Shown: positions 1-12,973 of the stretch, in pieces | How the letters are laid out: the number at the start of each line of letters is the position of its first letter | How positions within the stretch are numbered: the stretch's first letter is position 1 | Assembly: GCF_002234675.1 (NCBI RefSeq) | Contig: NC_019873.2 | Location: forward strand, 11,864,735 to 11,928,734 | Direction of reading: 5' to 3' | Source: Oryzias latipes | Taxonomy: Eukaryota; Chordata; Actinopteri; Beloniformes; Adrianichthyidae | Length of the DNA stretch: 64,000 nt | Notes under the pieces: model-generated | What the model saw: the letters and a program-made list of their open reading frames with translations, nothing else | What the model was told of the DNA's origin: nothing | Database searches by the model: none | Position numbers and translations under genes: made by a program

Positions 1-3000
1 CATTTCCCCAGCTCATATTCAGCTTTTTAGAGTTCTGGCTGGATCTCAAACATGTTTAGATTCTTTTTAAATCAAGGCATTGCTTCTTCCTCTGACTGAT
101 GAGATAACTTAAACTTTCTAGACAAAGCTTTCAAACTTCTAGAAGTCTCTGGGTTTAAGACAGATGAACAAATGGTGTTATGCTGTGCTAACAAGCCGTG
201 GCAGGGTTTGATAAAAGACTTTCTAATACATTTAATGCACTTACCTCCGCCCTCTGTGTATAAAGGTAAACCAGCTGCCAGATACTTTCTTTTGAGTGAA
301 CGTCAGTGTTGCTCTCACTACGATGGGCAGCGGTTACTGAAAAGCTCCGACCTCGCACTTAACACTTCCTGTGCGATCTGTCTGCTGATAAATAATGGAT
401 CAAATGCATCTGTGCAGCTGAAAGACGGACAGCTGCAGGAACGCTCTATACAGTCGAGACAGAGGAAAAGGACTGTTTTTAACTCTGATGGTAAAATCTT
501 AGCTGCAACTTCTTCTAAAAGGTTAAGTCGATTTGACTTAAAATAGCACAAGTAATGTCACTTGCTGGGCAGTGTGATGTGTTTTGGTGCTGATGGAGTC
601 TAAAACGCTTCGGTTTTGGTTGATATAAGTGCATTTTTTCTCAATTTTTTGCTCTGATGTAGGTAAAAATACTATGAAAGGTGAACTGAATCTTGGGCTT
701 AGTGTTCAACAACCCACTTACAGCATGGGGAGGAGTTTCCCTGTACTTTTTGGGGATATGTCCCTGTGTTTGCCACTGCGTTCGTTTGGGAGCCTCGCAC
801 CGATTTATAGGTATTTGAAATGTAAACAAGATAATGCAGTTTCCTAGAGTCCTCTGTGATGACTTGAGCGATGAAGAGCTTCCAGCTGTTAACGTAGCTC
901 CTTGCAGAGGAGTGATCATCATCTGTAGACATCAACACATTGTTGTTCTTCTTGGAGCTAATCTGCGCTGAGGAGACTTCGCACTAACTTGAATTTGCTC
1001 TTCACTGCTCTTCTGTAGGTTGACTCTATGAGCTGTATAAGAGAACTGGACTGAGTGCCTCCCCCCTTGCATTCCAAACAGGAAGTACCCGCTGGTTCAG
1101 AGAAGCTAAAATCCCATAGACTTATAGAGAAATAAACAGCTATTAGACAATCATTTCATTTGTCAGAATACCTGTTCTTGCTCTGATACATTTTTTAACA
1201 TGTTCTTGCTAATCTTAATTTTTAATATAGTTCAGGTTATTCAAGTTATAAACTGATCAATTAGATGCCTAAATAAAAGGATGTGGTCTCACGGCGAACA
1301 TTCAAAACATTTGATTGACATGTTTCGCATGCCCCATAGTCAAGTTTTAGGGATATGGCCTTCCTACAAGCTCACTCCTAATTGGTGAGGGTGGTTGCCA
1401 TAGAAACGATGACTCAGATCGACAATGACTCCAACATGGCAACACCTGTATCACAAAAACATGGTGACTGGAATTTGGTTGGAGCTGGAAGTGAGGCATT
1501 TTCTATGGATGACATCACTCACGCACAGTCATGTAGTCAGTGGTTGACTACTAGCTCCTATTCTTCTTCCTGCTTTTTTTGGTCTTGGTTAGAGACAATA
1601 GTGCTTTCAAATGATCAGCTGTTCAAACTGCGTGATTATTTTCAAGAAGGGTCGGTCCGCTTTAGTCTCTGGTTCTCTCTTGAGAGTGCCATACGTGAAA
1701 GCCAGTCAATAGACTTGCGTTGTGATGGATCTAACAATTTAATTTCTGGAGGAGCAACATGTGAAAACGTACATCTCTACTCGACTATACAACATAAGAG
1801 GAGAAGATTTCCTTGTTTCCCTGGGATCAAAAGGAGGTTGTCCTCTGATTTCTGAGGACACTGATGTTTGACCTTCATTCTTTTGTCTTAACAGTTGTCT
1901 GGTGTTCGTGCTCAGACAAAATGAAAACTCTCAAACTTTCCCTCAAAGATGCCTTTGTCTGACGTCGTGTGTCTGATAGAGATATACTTGGATGGTTCCT
2001 CCGTGAACCTCTCCCACTCAGTCTGGTGGGACTTGAGCAGCCGTCCTGCCCCCACCCTTCCTCGCTCCTCATCAAAAGCTCCATCCTACATTCATGAGTG
2101 GTGTTCATGCTCCCAGCAGACAGGCTCTGTGGGACTGCAACAGAGGAGCATTCTGCTTCATGTGCAGCAGATTGCCTGGAACTGAGTGAGGATGTTATTG
2201 TTCAGAGAGGACTGCTTTGCCATTCGTATGGTGATCTCTGCTTATTCTTTTTTTGCTTGGTGAGTGGGAGAGAGGAGGAGATGTTCCAGAAAGGTCATTA
2301 GCTGAGCACCGGCAGCGTACTGTTACAGGAAGTCCATGCTTTCCCTTTTCTCATGCCCTCTTTCTCACGCGTCTTCTCCTCTTCTGTGACTTCCTGTGCT
2401 CAGAGAGTTTAGATGCTGACTTTGTGCGATGACTAAGAAGCGACTGCATCAAGCGCTTTGATCAGCGAGAAGCCTCCCACCACAGACGCTCCTCTGATTT
2501 CAGAAGGAAACAGTACATTCAAGGAAAACTTTGATGTCTTGTTTTGAATTGGTCCGAACGGTTGAGTTCAAATAAAAGCTAATCTGTAGAACTTTTACGA
2601 AGAGTCTCAGTGACAAAAGAGGTTCTTCAGGCCAGAAGGAAGAAGTCCCATCAAAATAAAACACAACCTTTTTACAGTCTGTCTGAATAAGAACAATTTT
2701 AGTCACATGTACTGATCACATCAGCTTCCTTTTTTTTTTTCATTTTTCATGTTGATCTACAATATTGGACTTTTGCTCAAATCTGGGTTGTAAACATTTG
2801 TGTTCCTTTGTTTCTGTTGTTTACAAAAAACAGTCTGTCAGTCTGATTCTTTGAACTCTTCAAACGTATTTTAAATACGGACTTCACGGTCGCCATGGTC
2901 ACACAGTTGAGGCAGAAAGTGCAGCAGAATTCTTTTTATTTTCTGATAATCGATAAATGAACGGTGCTGGGAAACTTCTCCTTCAGTGACACATCTCTCC

Positions 3001-3512
3001 ATTATCAAACTGAAGGGCAGGTGACCGGCTGGCTTTAATAAAGGTCGAGAGCGGAGAAACCTGAAAAACGTTTTGAGACAGATGCATAGCAACTGCAGTA
3101 GGCAGCCACTAGAGCGGCGCTGTTATACAACCTGGTTATAGAGCTTAAATACAGAGAGAGCGGCGCTTCTATTTTTCTAGTCTGTGGCGTCATGGAGGAT
3201 CCAAAATGGCAGCTGAAACAGCTACATTCCCCTAAAAGACTATAGTGCAGGACTATCTATACCCTGGATTTTAATGTAATTTGGACCCCATGCTTATTTC
3301 CTTTTTTTATAAACAGGAAATGTGACTTCACAGGCTTTCCAAAGTTAAAACTCAACAAATATGAACATTTTATGAATGCTATTCCTAAATCTACTGTGTT
3401 CTTATGACAATTCTTTAAATACATTTATCAAATGAAAAGAGCTCCTGCTCATCACACAACAGAGCTCAAAAAGATCGTTTCAGGAGTTCTTCATGAGGTT
3501 TTTTCTCTGCAG
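1..3512. other. Upstream flank of peli1, no coding exon recognised
   Basis: Short open frames occur on both strands, but none resembles a known family or has convincing splice sites. One dispersed repeat copy lies at about 1085-1545 and a T-rich run near 2730. A non-coding first exon of peli1 could be here or further upstream; I could not identify it. Confidence 0.5.
1085..1545 (+). repeat. Dispersed repeat family B, copy 1
   Basis: This stretch is clearly similar to 11925-12355 in the same orientation and to 63655-64000 in the opposite one. Shared segments include a 'gtggtctcac' block, a 'ggccttcctacaagctcactcct' type block and an 'attttctatggatgacatcac' type block. A short extra piece resembling the other end of the family (agaactggactgagtg) lies at about 1042-1057. 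It has no coding capacity. The class is unknown; a non-autonomous DNA transposon is most likely. Confidence 0.6.
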
Positions 3513-3701
3513 GGCAGAAGACGCAACGCTGTGACGGACGAGCACATGACGCTTGAAACGTTGGAGCCGAGGCTCAGCTGACCCTTACCCTTCCGCCTCC
3601 TCCTCCCCATCCCACCCCTTCTACTGCATCCTGTCACCTCGTGAGGTCTCACCTGTCGCTCCTCACCTCCTCCTCCTCCAAAACTCAGCCCGCCCTTCCT
3701 G
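3513..3701 (+). promoter_or_regulatory. peli1: 5' UTR part of the first coding exon of peli1
   Basis: A pyrimidine-rich acceptor ending ctctgcag at 3505-3512 marks the likely start of the exon that carries the peli1 ATG at 3702. The leader contains an upstream ATG at 3546 that opens a short frame ending TGA at 3579-3581, upstream of and separate from the main start. Confidence 0.5.
3546..3581 (+). other. Upstream open reading frame in the peli1 leader
   Basis: An ATG at 3546-3548 opens an 11-codon frame (MTLETLEPRLS) closed by TGA at 3579-3581, about 120 bases before the main peli1 start. If the exon begins at 3513 this uORF is in the mRNA and could lower translation of the main frame. The transcript start is not proven. 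Confidence 0.4.
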
Positions 3702-6700
3702 ATGTACTCCCCAGAGCAGGAAAACATCTCCACCTCCTCCTCCACCAAAGTGCCAGTGAAGTACGGAGAGCTCATCGTGCTGGGGTAAGAAGCACAGAAC
3801 AATTACTGGGGTAGCTAGTCCTCTGAATTTACATAAAGCTTTTTGTCAAAGTTTTGATGGTTTGCATTTTAACTTGCATCAACTAAAACATTTTATGGAT
3901 TTATGGAAAACAAATTCAGATCCAAAAAAGCTGATCTGCTGGGTTTTGATCTGTTTGAAATCTCCTGCTTTAAAAACGTAACTTTGGCTTCAGTGTTAAA
4001 TATTAAACAGTTTTTTTTTTTTTGTTTTGTAAAATATGAGATGAAAACATCAAACCCTGACCAGACAGACCACCAGCTGACATCTCATCCTGACATCAAC
4101 ACGTTGTTGTGCAGCTGTCATTGACCTGGCTGGGCTGAGATCAGCCTTGAGGTCGGGTTAGGGTTTGTGTGTCATCCTGAGCCCGCCCCCCACGTGTCCT
4201 GTCAGCGGCTCGGCGCTGACTCACACCTCGCTGTCCTGCTGCGGTTTCTCTCAGGCAGACCGGTGTGGAAAAAGCCTTTACGAGGGAGAACCCCGGCTTT
4301 CCACTCGCTCGGCTTTTTCCGCTCCTGGACTTGGATTGGGGGAAGCAGTAAGAGCTCAGCACCTGACCTTTGACCCCCTGAGTTAACACATCTCACTCAA
4401 ATTGAATATGGAATACTTGCAGTTCAGACATTTCTGCTTTGTTTAAAGTCCCGAAACTGAAGCTTTATCTAAACTAAACATCTGAGACCAGATGTTCCTG
4501 TTCCATCTTATCAGAATATTTGTCCGAAGGTCTTGAGGTTAACCTAGATCTTTCACTTTGTTCAGCAGTGTCTTTTCTCCTTCAACTCTTCAATAGATCC
4601 AGTTTTTTCCAAAAGATTGTTAAATCATGACCTCTGACCTTACCCTCTGGACTCATTGTGGTCACTCGCTCCCATGAAGGTTCTCCTCTGTTCACAGTTT
4701 TCTCCATGTGGATGAGGGATCTCATGTGGTTCATTAGAGACTCCAAGTTTTGGACTCAAACCTCTCAGAGACTTAGATTCTGTCTTTAAACCCAGCAGGA
4801 AGTTTCTGGTTTGACACCTGGTTGCTGCTTCACCATCAGCTTCTGTAAAGTGATACATTTAGTGATCAGGTTTAACTAATATTATCAGAAAAGTATTTAT
4901 CCCTAAGAGATGAAATCCTTGTGCAAATACTGCATTCTGAACCAACAGCAGGGGAATGTGTGTCACACTGCCCACGTGCCATACAGCGCTCGTGCCCCCA
5001 CACATGCACAGAGGAGCTGCAGTCATGAACGCATCACAGCGGCACCATGAACTGCTCTCAGACTGCAGTGAACTCCAGCAGGCCGACTCCCTCTTTCCTC
5101 CCTAGCTTCTTCAGCTCTTCAGGAGCGTTAGCACCTTCATTCAACCGTCTGCTCGTAGACGGCTCCGCCCTCTGTCTGGCTACAGGTTCAGCTTACCGTG
5201 GTTTCTCTACCCCGTCACCACGGTTACACACAAACCTTTTAGGCCTGCAGCCCTTCCATCTGTTGACCAGGCCCTCTCCAAACCAGCCAGCTCCCTTTGA
5301 ACCCGGTTTCACCTTTGATCTGCCAGAGTGTCGCTCTCTTCCGTCAGATTTAGAAGAAATGTGCTTGATCTGAAACAGAAAAGCGCTGCAACATTCAGAA
5401 CTTTTAAAACCAGATAAAGAAGCAAAATACTTTTCTGTACCCAAACCAGAAACAGGGGTTTCTTAGAATCATCAGGACTTGGAGCTGAGCATAACCTGGA
5501 TTCATCAGAACACAGAAGCAGCATTTTAGGGCAAACAAACAAAAATCTATGACTGCAGAGCCGGAACCGACTGTTCGCTTTGAAGCAGATTCTTTTGCTG
5601 CTGTCTTCATCCGGAAAGCAAACAAAAACATTATTCTTTTTTTTATTTATATTTTTAATTATATCATACAATAGTTCCACAATGAACCTGAAACTGTCCA
5701 AAAAAGTCCATTCTGAGTCGTAAATGTTGTCTTTTTTTTAAACGCAAATGCTGACGTCAAACAGTTTTTATGTTTCATGAAAAAAGATCAAACATGTAGA
5801 GAAAAAATCCAAATGTTGTTGTTCATCTTTCGGCACATCCTGTCTGATTCGCTGATAAAAATGTATAAATTTAAAAACAAAGTAAAGTCATGGCCAAAGC
5901 AATGATTAGTAAACAGACAAAACTCCACTAAACCACACACACTATTACAAGGATTATGTGTCATAACTCTTGTTGTTTGTTTTAAACCAAAAATTCCAAA
6001 GCTTTTTGAAACCTTCACGTAAAATTTGGAAGGAAAACTTTAGAAATGGGGAAGCCGTTGTCTTTGCTACGTCATTGTGAACAGCTGATCGGCAAACGCA
6101 CCGGTGAGTTCAGAGACCACTAAGGGTTAAATCTTACCAACTATTGACCGTCACAAAACTGAAACATTTCCACGTGTTTCTTGGAAATGTTGTTTTCCAT
6201 CAGCTTTAGGCACTGATGCTTTCAGGGTTTGTGTGTTTATGATGCATTTTAGCACATTTCAGTAAATATTGTTCAAAAACCGTTCATCTGCAGCTATGGT
6301 AAATACTTATATAGCGCTTTTCTACCTACAAAGCCCAGGGCGCTTTACAGTCACACACACATTCACACACGCAGGTGCCCGCCTACCACCAGAGGCAAGG
6401 TGGGGTTCAGCGTCTTGCCCAAGGATGCATCGACTCATGGGCGTGCATGGCGGGAATCGAACCTGCAATATTACGATCATGGGTCGACCGCCCTACCGCT
6501 GCACCACGGCCGCCCCGACTTTATTTTTACAACAAATCAACAACAACCAAAATAAAAAGATTCAGAATCCACCAATAAAAAGAGTTTAGTGTTCAGAATT
6601 TCTCAAACCATATTTGGTTTGGTTTTGGATTTTTAGATAGATAAGACTTTATTTATCCCACGATGAGGAAATTCTATTGTCTGCAGCAGCACAGTGGCAT

Positions 6701-7038
6701 TCAGAACAGTGCAACATTATAAAAGAACAGAAGAACATCTGTAACTTACACGACAAAGTGAATTAAAATTAAGATTAAAATACACACAAACAACATCCCT
6801 CAGCTGATTTTTTTTTTCTGAGCGTCAACCAGCAGAAACCACAAACCTGCGGGAACCCTGGCTCAGATCAGGACTTTAGGTTTTCGCCTCGTCTGTCCCA
6901 AATAACCGGCTCAGGCGTGTGTGAGTCCACTGAGCAGGTGGTGAAAGATTGATGCTACAGCTGTCTGTGAAGCTGCAGGAAGGAGTCCTCACTGCCATGA
7001 TTTGCTCCTTTAATCAGAGGAGGCGCAGTAAAAAGGCC

Positions 7039-7070
<32 letters not shown>

Positions 7071-10000
7071 ACACTCCTGTCCTTAGCCAGGCTCAGTGAT
7101 GTCAGCGTGTTTTTCTGCAGCGACGTGCACTCGCGCTCGGAGGACGTTTTCTGGGAACATCAGGAGGGGGCCTGCAGAGTCTAACCCGCCATGTTTTTTA
7201 CTCCCTGTATTGTATAGGACGGTCCCACTAAAGAGTGTATGTGTTTGTGTGTGTGCAGGTACAATGGCTCTCTGCCCAACGGGGACCGGGGCCGGCGCAA
7301 AAGCCGCTTCGCGCTCTACAAGAGACCGAAAGCAAACGGAGTGAAACCGAGTACGGTTCACATCTCCTGCTCCCCGCAAGCAGCCAAGGTAACACGCACT
7401 AACACACGAAGAGGCAGAAAGCACCTCACTGCTCCTAAACCTATCGTCTTCATCAGCAGCATTTGACTCCTCCCCCTACCACAAGCACATGGTCCGAGTG
7501 TCTCCTCAGTTTTCATGAATTCTGTTTAAAAAAAAGCAAAGTAGTATGAAAAGGTGTAAAAAAATATAATCAAATCAGGCAGAATGGAGGTTTTTCTGTT
7601 AATGAAGACATAAAATGAAGGAGCATGTTCCCTCAGCAGACCTGAAGGGCGCGCCCTGCTGGTCGGACACTGTCCCGCCCCACCTTCACTGTAGAGCAGA
7701 AAATAATGACTGATTAATCGGCTTCCTGTGTCCTCAGTCAACTTTTTTTTCCTGTTCCATCAGGCCATAAGCAACAAAGACCTGCACAGCATCTCCTACA
7801 CTCTGTCCCGAGTCCAGACGGTGGTGGTGGAGTACACCCACGAGAGCAATACTGACATGTTCCAGGTGAGACGCACACGCCTGAGAAGTCTGTCGCTGCT
7901 GAAAACATTTGAGCCTCAAAACTAAGAGATCATCTTCATCGGCAGAACGTTGGTGTATCGTCAGGTCTTTGATGAAAAACCTGACGATGAATCAGGAAGG
8001 AAAACTCAACATATCAAAGTTACATGACCTAAAAAGCATCAGAAAATCACGATATCTCATGTTTTCTATGAAAGATGAACTTAAAACACGAACAGCAAAA
8101 GAATTCTGTCCAAGTCAGAAGCATCAGCGGTTATAAGAATTCCCCGAAATGATATGAAAACTTCACACTTTGCCACAGAAAAACGCAGAACTTTGGGCTT
8201 TTTTAACCTCATTAAAGTGCACGGTTTCCCTGGCAACCACCAAATTTTAACAGCCTCACTGAGGTCACAAACTTCTGTTTCCCTCTGGTCTCCCACATCG
8301 ACTCTTAGCTGATCTCACTGCTGATTCCTGCTGAGTCATCTTTCTGTCTCCCGTCAGATCGGCCGATCCACGGAGAGTCCGATCGACTTTGTGGTGACGG
8401 ACACAGTGGCCGGCAGCCAGAGCAACGCCGACACCCAGTCGGTCCAGAGCACCATCTCCCGCTTCGCCTGCCGCATCCTGTGCCAGCGCACACCGCCTTA
8501 CACCGCCCGCATCTACGCCGCAGGCTTCGATTCCTCCAAGAACATATTTCTAGGGGTGAGCGGCGCTTCTCCTCCTTGTTGGGGGTTTGACCCCGCCCCT
8601 TGGAGAGGCGAGGAGACCCTGATGTCGCTGTCCATCTCTGTTCCAGGAGAAGGCTGCAAAGTGGGAGACGTCTGACGGTCAGATGGACGGGCTGACCACC
8701 AACGGCGTGCTGGTCATGCACCCGCGCAACGGCTTCACGCAGGACTCCAAACCAGGCGTCTGGAGGGAGATCTCCGTCTGCGGGAATGTCTTCACCCTGA
8801 GGGAGACGCGCTCGGCGCAGCAGCGGGGGAAGATGGTGAGAAGACCGGGCTGCGTTTGCTCCTCTCGTTCGGTTCTGATCCAAACCCGCTCGTCTGACTC
8901 ACACCTGTTAAACTTGGTTGAACACGATCCCATCTCCATGGCAACCGTGTGTCCGTCACAGCTGAGTGGAACAAGAGCGAGCAAGCAATCCTCAGGGGGC
9001 GTCACCAGCGCTCAGCCAATCAGCAACCAGAATATATTTAGCCACACAAACCATCCACTTTGACAAAAAGATCCAATCTGATCCGCTTGGTTCCTGTCGT
9101 CACAAACGCGACTGATTGTTAAGAAGTTGTTCTTTCGTTCATAAAAGCTGAAGTGCCTGTGCAGCGTCAGGCCTGTTAGCCTCTGCTTTTTTTCAAGAAT
9201 TCCTCTAAGTTTAAACCTGTTTTCAAATTTACATTTTTTAGTTTTTCAATGGGCAATCTTGTCTTTCACTCACTTTCAGCTGATCCTGATCTGACCTTAT
9301 GCTTGAGATCCAGGAAGGATAAAGGCTTTGTGTTGCCACGACAACCTTTGAGCAGCATTACCAGCTGTAAACGTTAGATGAGTTTTCACATTAGATTCAG
9401 CCTGAAAGCTGCCAGGTTTGGAAACCAGGTGACTTCTGGTCTCTGTCCTCCTCTCCTCATATCAGGAGAACCATTTTTGGACCCTGACCTCAGAAAGAGT
9501 TTGAGTTCAGGATTCCTGTTTTAGCCACCCCCACCCCATGTAAATACATAAATCTAAAGAGGCTTGACAATTCTTTTATGAACTTGTTAGTTTTAGAATT
9601 CCTGCAAGCAGCAGGAGGAACACTGAAGATCCCAGCAAACATTCCCAGGATCTGTGGAGGTCACGCTGCCCTCATCTCAGCGTCTCCCCCCCCCTTTCCC
9701 ACCTTAAAATTAGTCCTCTGGTTTTTCCTGGTTTTTCCCCCACCTGATCTCTAAACCCGGAATTTCCCGCTGATCTCGCTGTGTGGCAGAAAAATTCCTG
9801 CGTCCTTCTTGCCATTCACATGTGCACATCTGGATGGAGATGCCTGTGTTCTGCTGCCACCTGCTGTCCTAAGAGTGGTACTGCAGCCTCAAAGCCAACA
9901 CCTCTGACAGAGTTCACACGTCCAGGTTCTTGTTTAGATATTTTCTGCTTTTTAAGTCATTTTCAGCGCAGAATTCAGACAATTTAAAATGTTGGCGACC

Positions 10001-10677
10001 TCCTAGATTAGTCTTGGTTTAGTTCTGGGTTTTTTTCAGAAAGGGGAAGAAGTTCAAACTGCGTTCCTCGCTGAACTTCCTGCATGTTTGTGTTCCAGGT
10101 GGAGACGGAGTCTCATGAGCTTGTGGACGGCTCGCTCATTGACTTGTGCGGCGCCACCCTGCTGTGGCGCACGGCCGAGGGCCTGTCGCGCACCCCCACC
10201 CTGAAGCACCTGGAGGCCCTTCGGCAGGAGATCAACGCAGCACGGCCGCAATGTCCCGTGGGCTTCAACACGCTAGCCTTCCCCTCCATGCGCCGCAAAG
10301 ACACGCCAGACGAGAAGCAGCCATGGGTCTACCTCCAGTGCGGTCACGTGCATGGATACCACGACTGGGGCAACCACCGGGAAGAGCGGGAGGGCCGTGA
10401 GGGTCGGCTCAGGGAGTGTCCCATGTGCCGCGCCAAGGGTCCGTACGTGCCGCTGTGGCTGGGCTGCGAGGCGGGCTTCTACGTGGACGCGGCACCGCCC
10501 ACCCACGCCTTCAACCCCTGCGGCCACGTCTGCTCGGAGAAAACAGCGGCCTTCTGGAGCCAGATCCCGCTCCCGCACGGCACGCACACCTTCCACGCCG
10601 CCTGCCCCTTCTGTGCGCAGCAGCTGAGCGGCGAGCACGGCTTTGTTAGACTCATCTTCCAGGGACCTGTGGACTGA
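3702..10677 (+). CDS. peli1: Pellino E3 ubiquitin-protein ligase (Pellino-1 type)
   Basis: Pellino proteins are RING-like E3 ubiquitin ligases that bind phosphorylated IRAK1 and other partners in Toll/IL-1 receptor signalling. Six coding exons join in phase: 3702-3784, 7259-7388, 7764-7865, 8358-8555, 8647-8835 and 10099-10677, giving 426 aa (mammalian PELI1 is 418). All introns are GT-AG. The N-terminus MYSPEQENISTSSSTKVPVK is followed by the KYGELIVLG and NGSLPNGDRGRRKSRFAL blocks of the cryptic FHA domain (about residues 20-270). The C-terminal RING-like domain starts near Cys315 (LQCGHVHGYH), continues through ECPMCR and NPCGHVCSEK and ends in CPFCAQQL, so the paired Cys/His ligands are present; the protein ends IFQGPVD. 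It is convergent with ugp2. Synteny and sequence favour PELI1 over PELI2 or PELI3; which teleost duplicate it is cannot be decided here. Confidence 0.96.
6297..6518 (-). mobile_element. tRNA-derived SINE, copy 1
   Basis: On the minus strand the sequence starts with a tRNA-like head (gtggtgcagcggtagggcgg, then a B-box-like ggttcgattccc). It continues through 'cttgggcaagacgctgaacccc' type text and ends with the LINE-like tail 'aagcgctatataagtattta'. It lies in peli1 intron 1 and has a diverged relative at 26757-27001. No gene is encoded. Confidence 0.7.
6637..6800. repeat. Dispersed fish repeat, 'actttatttatcccac...aggaaattct' type
   Basis: The text 'agataagactttatttatcccacgatgaggaaattct' and the following 'ctgcagcagcacag' match a motif I recognise as very common in fish genomes, probably the 3' end of a non-LTR element. 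It has no coding content. It lies in peli1 intron 1. Confidence 0.45.
7038..7074. repeat. (CA)n microsatellite
   Basis: An almost uninterrupted CA tract, broken once by 'aaa', in peli1 intron 1 about 185 bases before exon 2. Confidence 0.95.
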
Positions 10678-10705
10678 TGGGCGGACCTCCCAGCATGCTT
10701 TGCAG

Positions 10706-10711
10706 AATAAA
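10706..10711 (+). terminator. peli1: Proximal poly(A) signal AATAAA after peli1
   Basis: AATAAA begins 28 bases after the TGA at 10675-10677. Use of this site would give a very short 3' UTR. Other AATAAA motifs lie downstream (for example near 11434 and 13105), so a longer 3' UTR is also possible. Confidence 0.45.
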
Positions 10712-11639
10712 AACTGATCCCAGATCTCTTTTTCTTCTGGACTTTTTGCCTCTTCCTCATTTTTAAGTGACCTTTGTATCACTTTTTCATGAATGATGAC
10801 AAAGATTTCTATATTTTCTTGAGAAAACCAAACAAAGAACACTGCTGGGTTCACTTTCTTTCCCGGAGAGATCCTTCAACAGTATTTATCAAGACGACTA
10901 ACAAACAACTTTATTTGTTGCAATATATTCATCTGAGAGCCTATTTAAACAAAGATGATTATTTATGCCCCCCTCCCTCCCTTTCAGTGTTTTCATTCAG
11001 TATCTGATGATCAGACGTGAAGTTTTCTGTGTGTTCTTCAGTCCCGCCCCTCCCCCAAACGTCATATTTATGCACCCCCTCAGTGTGAGCTCACCGCTGT
11101 CCTCCATGACGCTTCATCCAGACTTTGTTTTCCGAGCCATAGACCTGCAGCACAAACATTCTCCTGCATCGTCACTTGTTGTTTTCATGACCCCCCCCCC
11201 CCCCCATCCTCAACATGTTTGCCACGATGGTCGGCAGACCTGAGAACACGTGCATGAACTGCGGGTCGCACGGATGCAGACCAAGACACCAGAACCAGAG
11301 TGGAGCGGGGTTCCTGAAAAAGCAGAAGGAAATTGAAAGTAAAGAATGTTTGAAAAAAATGACGACAAATAAATAAATCAACCCCCCAAAAAAAAAGAAG
11401 ACAGAAAAAGAGCGACCCGTTTGGACTGAAGTGAAATAAAATCTCAGCATTAAAACACTAGAACAACACTTTTATTTAAACTCTCAACTACGTGTTGCTT
11501 TTCTGCATCAAAAGGAATTTCCGGGTTTTTTTTCATTTCTTGGTTACAGTGCCTTGGATTTTAAAGCACTTCGGACACCACGCTCACTGTTTGTTTTTTT
11601 AACTTTGGATATGACTTCATCAATTTTACTAAGTTAAAA

Positions 11640-11935
11640 TCTAATTGATATGAGTGTTTTGCGACGATTATAAATGAGTCCACTGTCTTCTGAAGATAAA
11701 AATGTTGATGGCTTATTATTTATTTGGCAAAAATTGTTCCAACGCAATGCATTGTGGTTTATATTTGCCGATCTAGTGAGCATCGATGCACACTAGTTTT
11801 TCCCAGAGACTTCTGGGAAATTTCCAGGGCACTCGATTTGGGAATTTTAGATTGGAACAGCACTACAAAATGGCGAACGGACTATATAGTGCACTATATA
11901 GGGGTGAGGGTGGGAATTCGGACATAACCATAGAC
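11640..11935. repeat. Dispersed repeat with a 20-bp perfect palindrome
   Basis: This segment carries ctatatagtgcactatatag at 11882-11901, which equals its own reverse complement, followed by 'gggtgagggtgggaattcggaca' type text that I recognise from fish repeats. It abuts the family B copy at 11925. Confidence 0.45.
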
Positions 11936-12355
11936 TTTACCGGAAAATATACAGCTATTACAGTATTAATTTAAAATAATTCTATTGTCAGAATTATTCT
12001 AATTTATCAGGAGCATTTTTTCTTTCTAAGTTATTTAAGTAATAAATTGGCCAACCAGATGCCTCAATGAAAGTATGTGGTCTCACATCAAACATTCAAA
12101 ACATTTGATTGACAGATTGTCCTGAGCCTTTCAAATGGTAGGGGTGTGGCCTTCCAAGAAGCTCACTCCTGATTGGGAAGTGGTAGCCATAGAAATGTCG
12201 ACACAAACCGACTTGGACTAGTCGTTGCTTACCGATGACATGTCTATTCCAAAAAGTGCTGCCTGACTTGACATCGTTTGATTGGAGCTGAAAGTACAGC
12301 ATTTTCTATGGGTGACGTCACACGCGCTCAGTCCAGTCCTCATATACAGTCAATG
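11925..12355 (+). repeat. Dispersed repeat family B, copy 2
   Basis: It runs parallel to copy 1 (1085-1545) from 'catagactttaccgg..atacagctatta' through 'atgcctcaatgaaagtatgtggtctcac', 'ggtgtggccttcc', 'agctcactcctgattgg' and 'cattttctatgggtgacgtcac', ending 'catatacagtcaatgg'. Length is about 430 bases, with no open frame of interest. Confidence 0.65.
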
Positions 12356-12810
12356 GTTCAGACCCTCAGTGGGAGGAGCTCCCGATCTGCTGGGAGCATT
12401 TCGTTTCCAATGCTGTTCTTTATCAGTCAACATTTGACCAAAAGTAAACAAACATGGACTGTAGGGAGTATCACCACGATGTCATGCAAGAAAACTGTGA
12501 TCCAGGCCATGAAAGTCTGGCTGCAGCCTCCTTAGAAAGATCTAGAACTGGTTTAGGGGCCCTCAGTATTGCCCACTTTGTTGTTTTTTGTGTTTGTTTA
12601 TTTGTGGTTTACTGAAACAGATATGAGCAACAAAAAGCTTTTGGCTGAAACTTGACCTCAAACGCAAATGAGCTGTGACGGCGCTGCAGCCCCAAGTCGG
12701 CCGTGCGTCTCGTCTAAGTGAGACACGCAAACTGTAGACCCCACCCATTCACAACCACGCCTTCACCCCCACCTCCCCACTGTGGTTTGTGTTCATCTGT
12801 CTGACAAAAA

Positions 12811-12973
12811 CCTGCACACACACACACCCCAACTCACCTCAGGGAGAAAGCATCACCTGTCCACACACACACACACTTGAACATGCACACCAACACACTC
12901 AAACACATGGATGCACATAGAGGTGCACAAACACGCAACCACATACATCCACACACACACACGCACATCCACA
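12811..12973. repeat. CA-rich simple sequence
   Basis: Interrupted CACACA tracts with 'acacgcaaccacatacatccacac' type variants. Open frames read through it on the minus strand are low-complexity (Val/Cys rich) and not genes. Confidence 0.85.

Noticed and set aside
172..546. 124-codon plus-strand frame near the window start
   Set aside because: No recognisable domain or splice context, and overlapped by a minus-strand frame of similar quality.
6297..6518. Possible functional tRNA gene
   Set aside because: The tRNA-like head is the promoter part of a SINE; the cloverleaf is not complete and a LINE-like tail follows.
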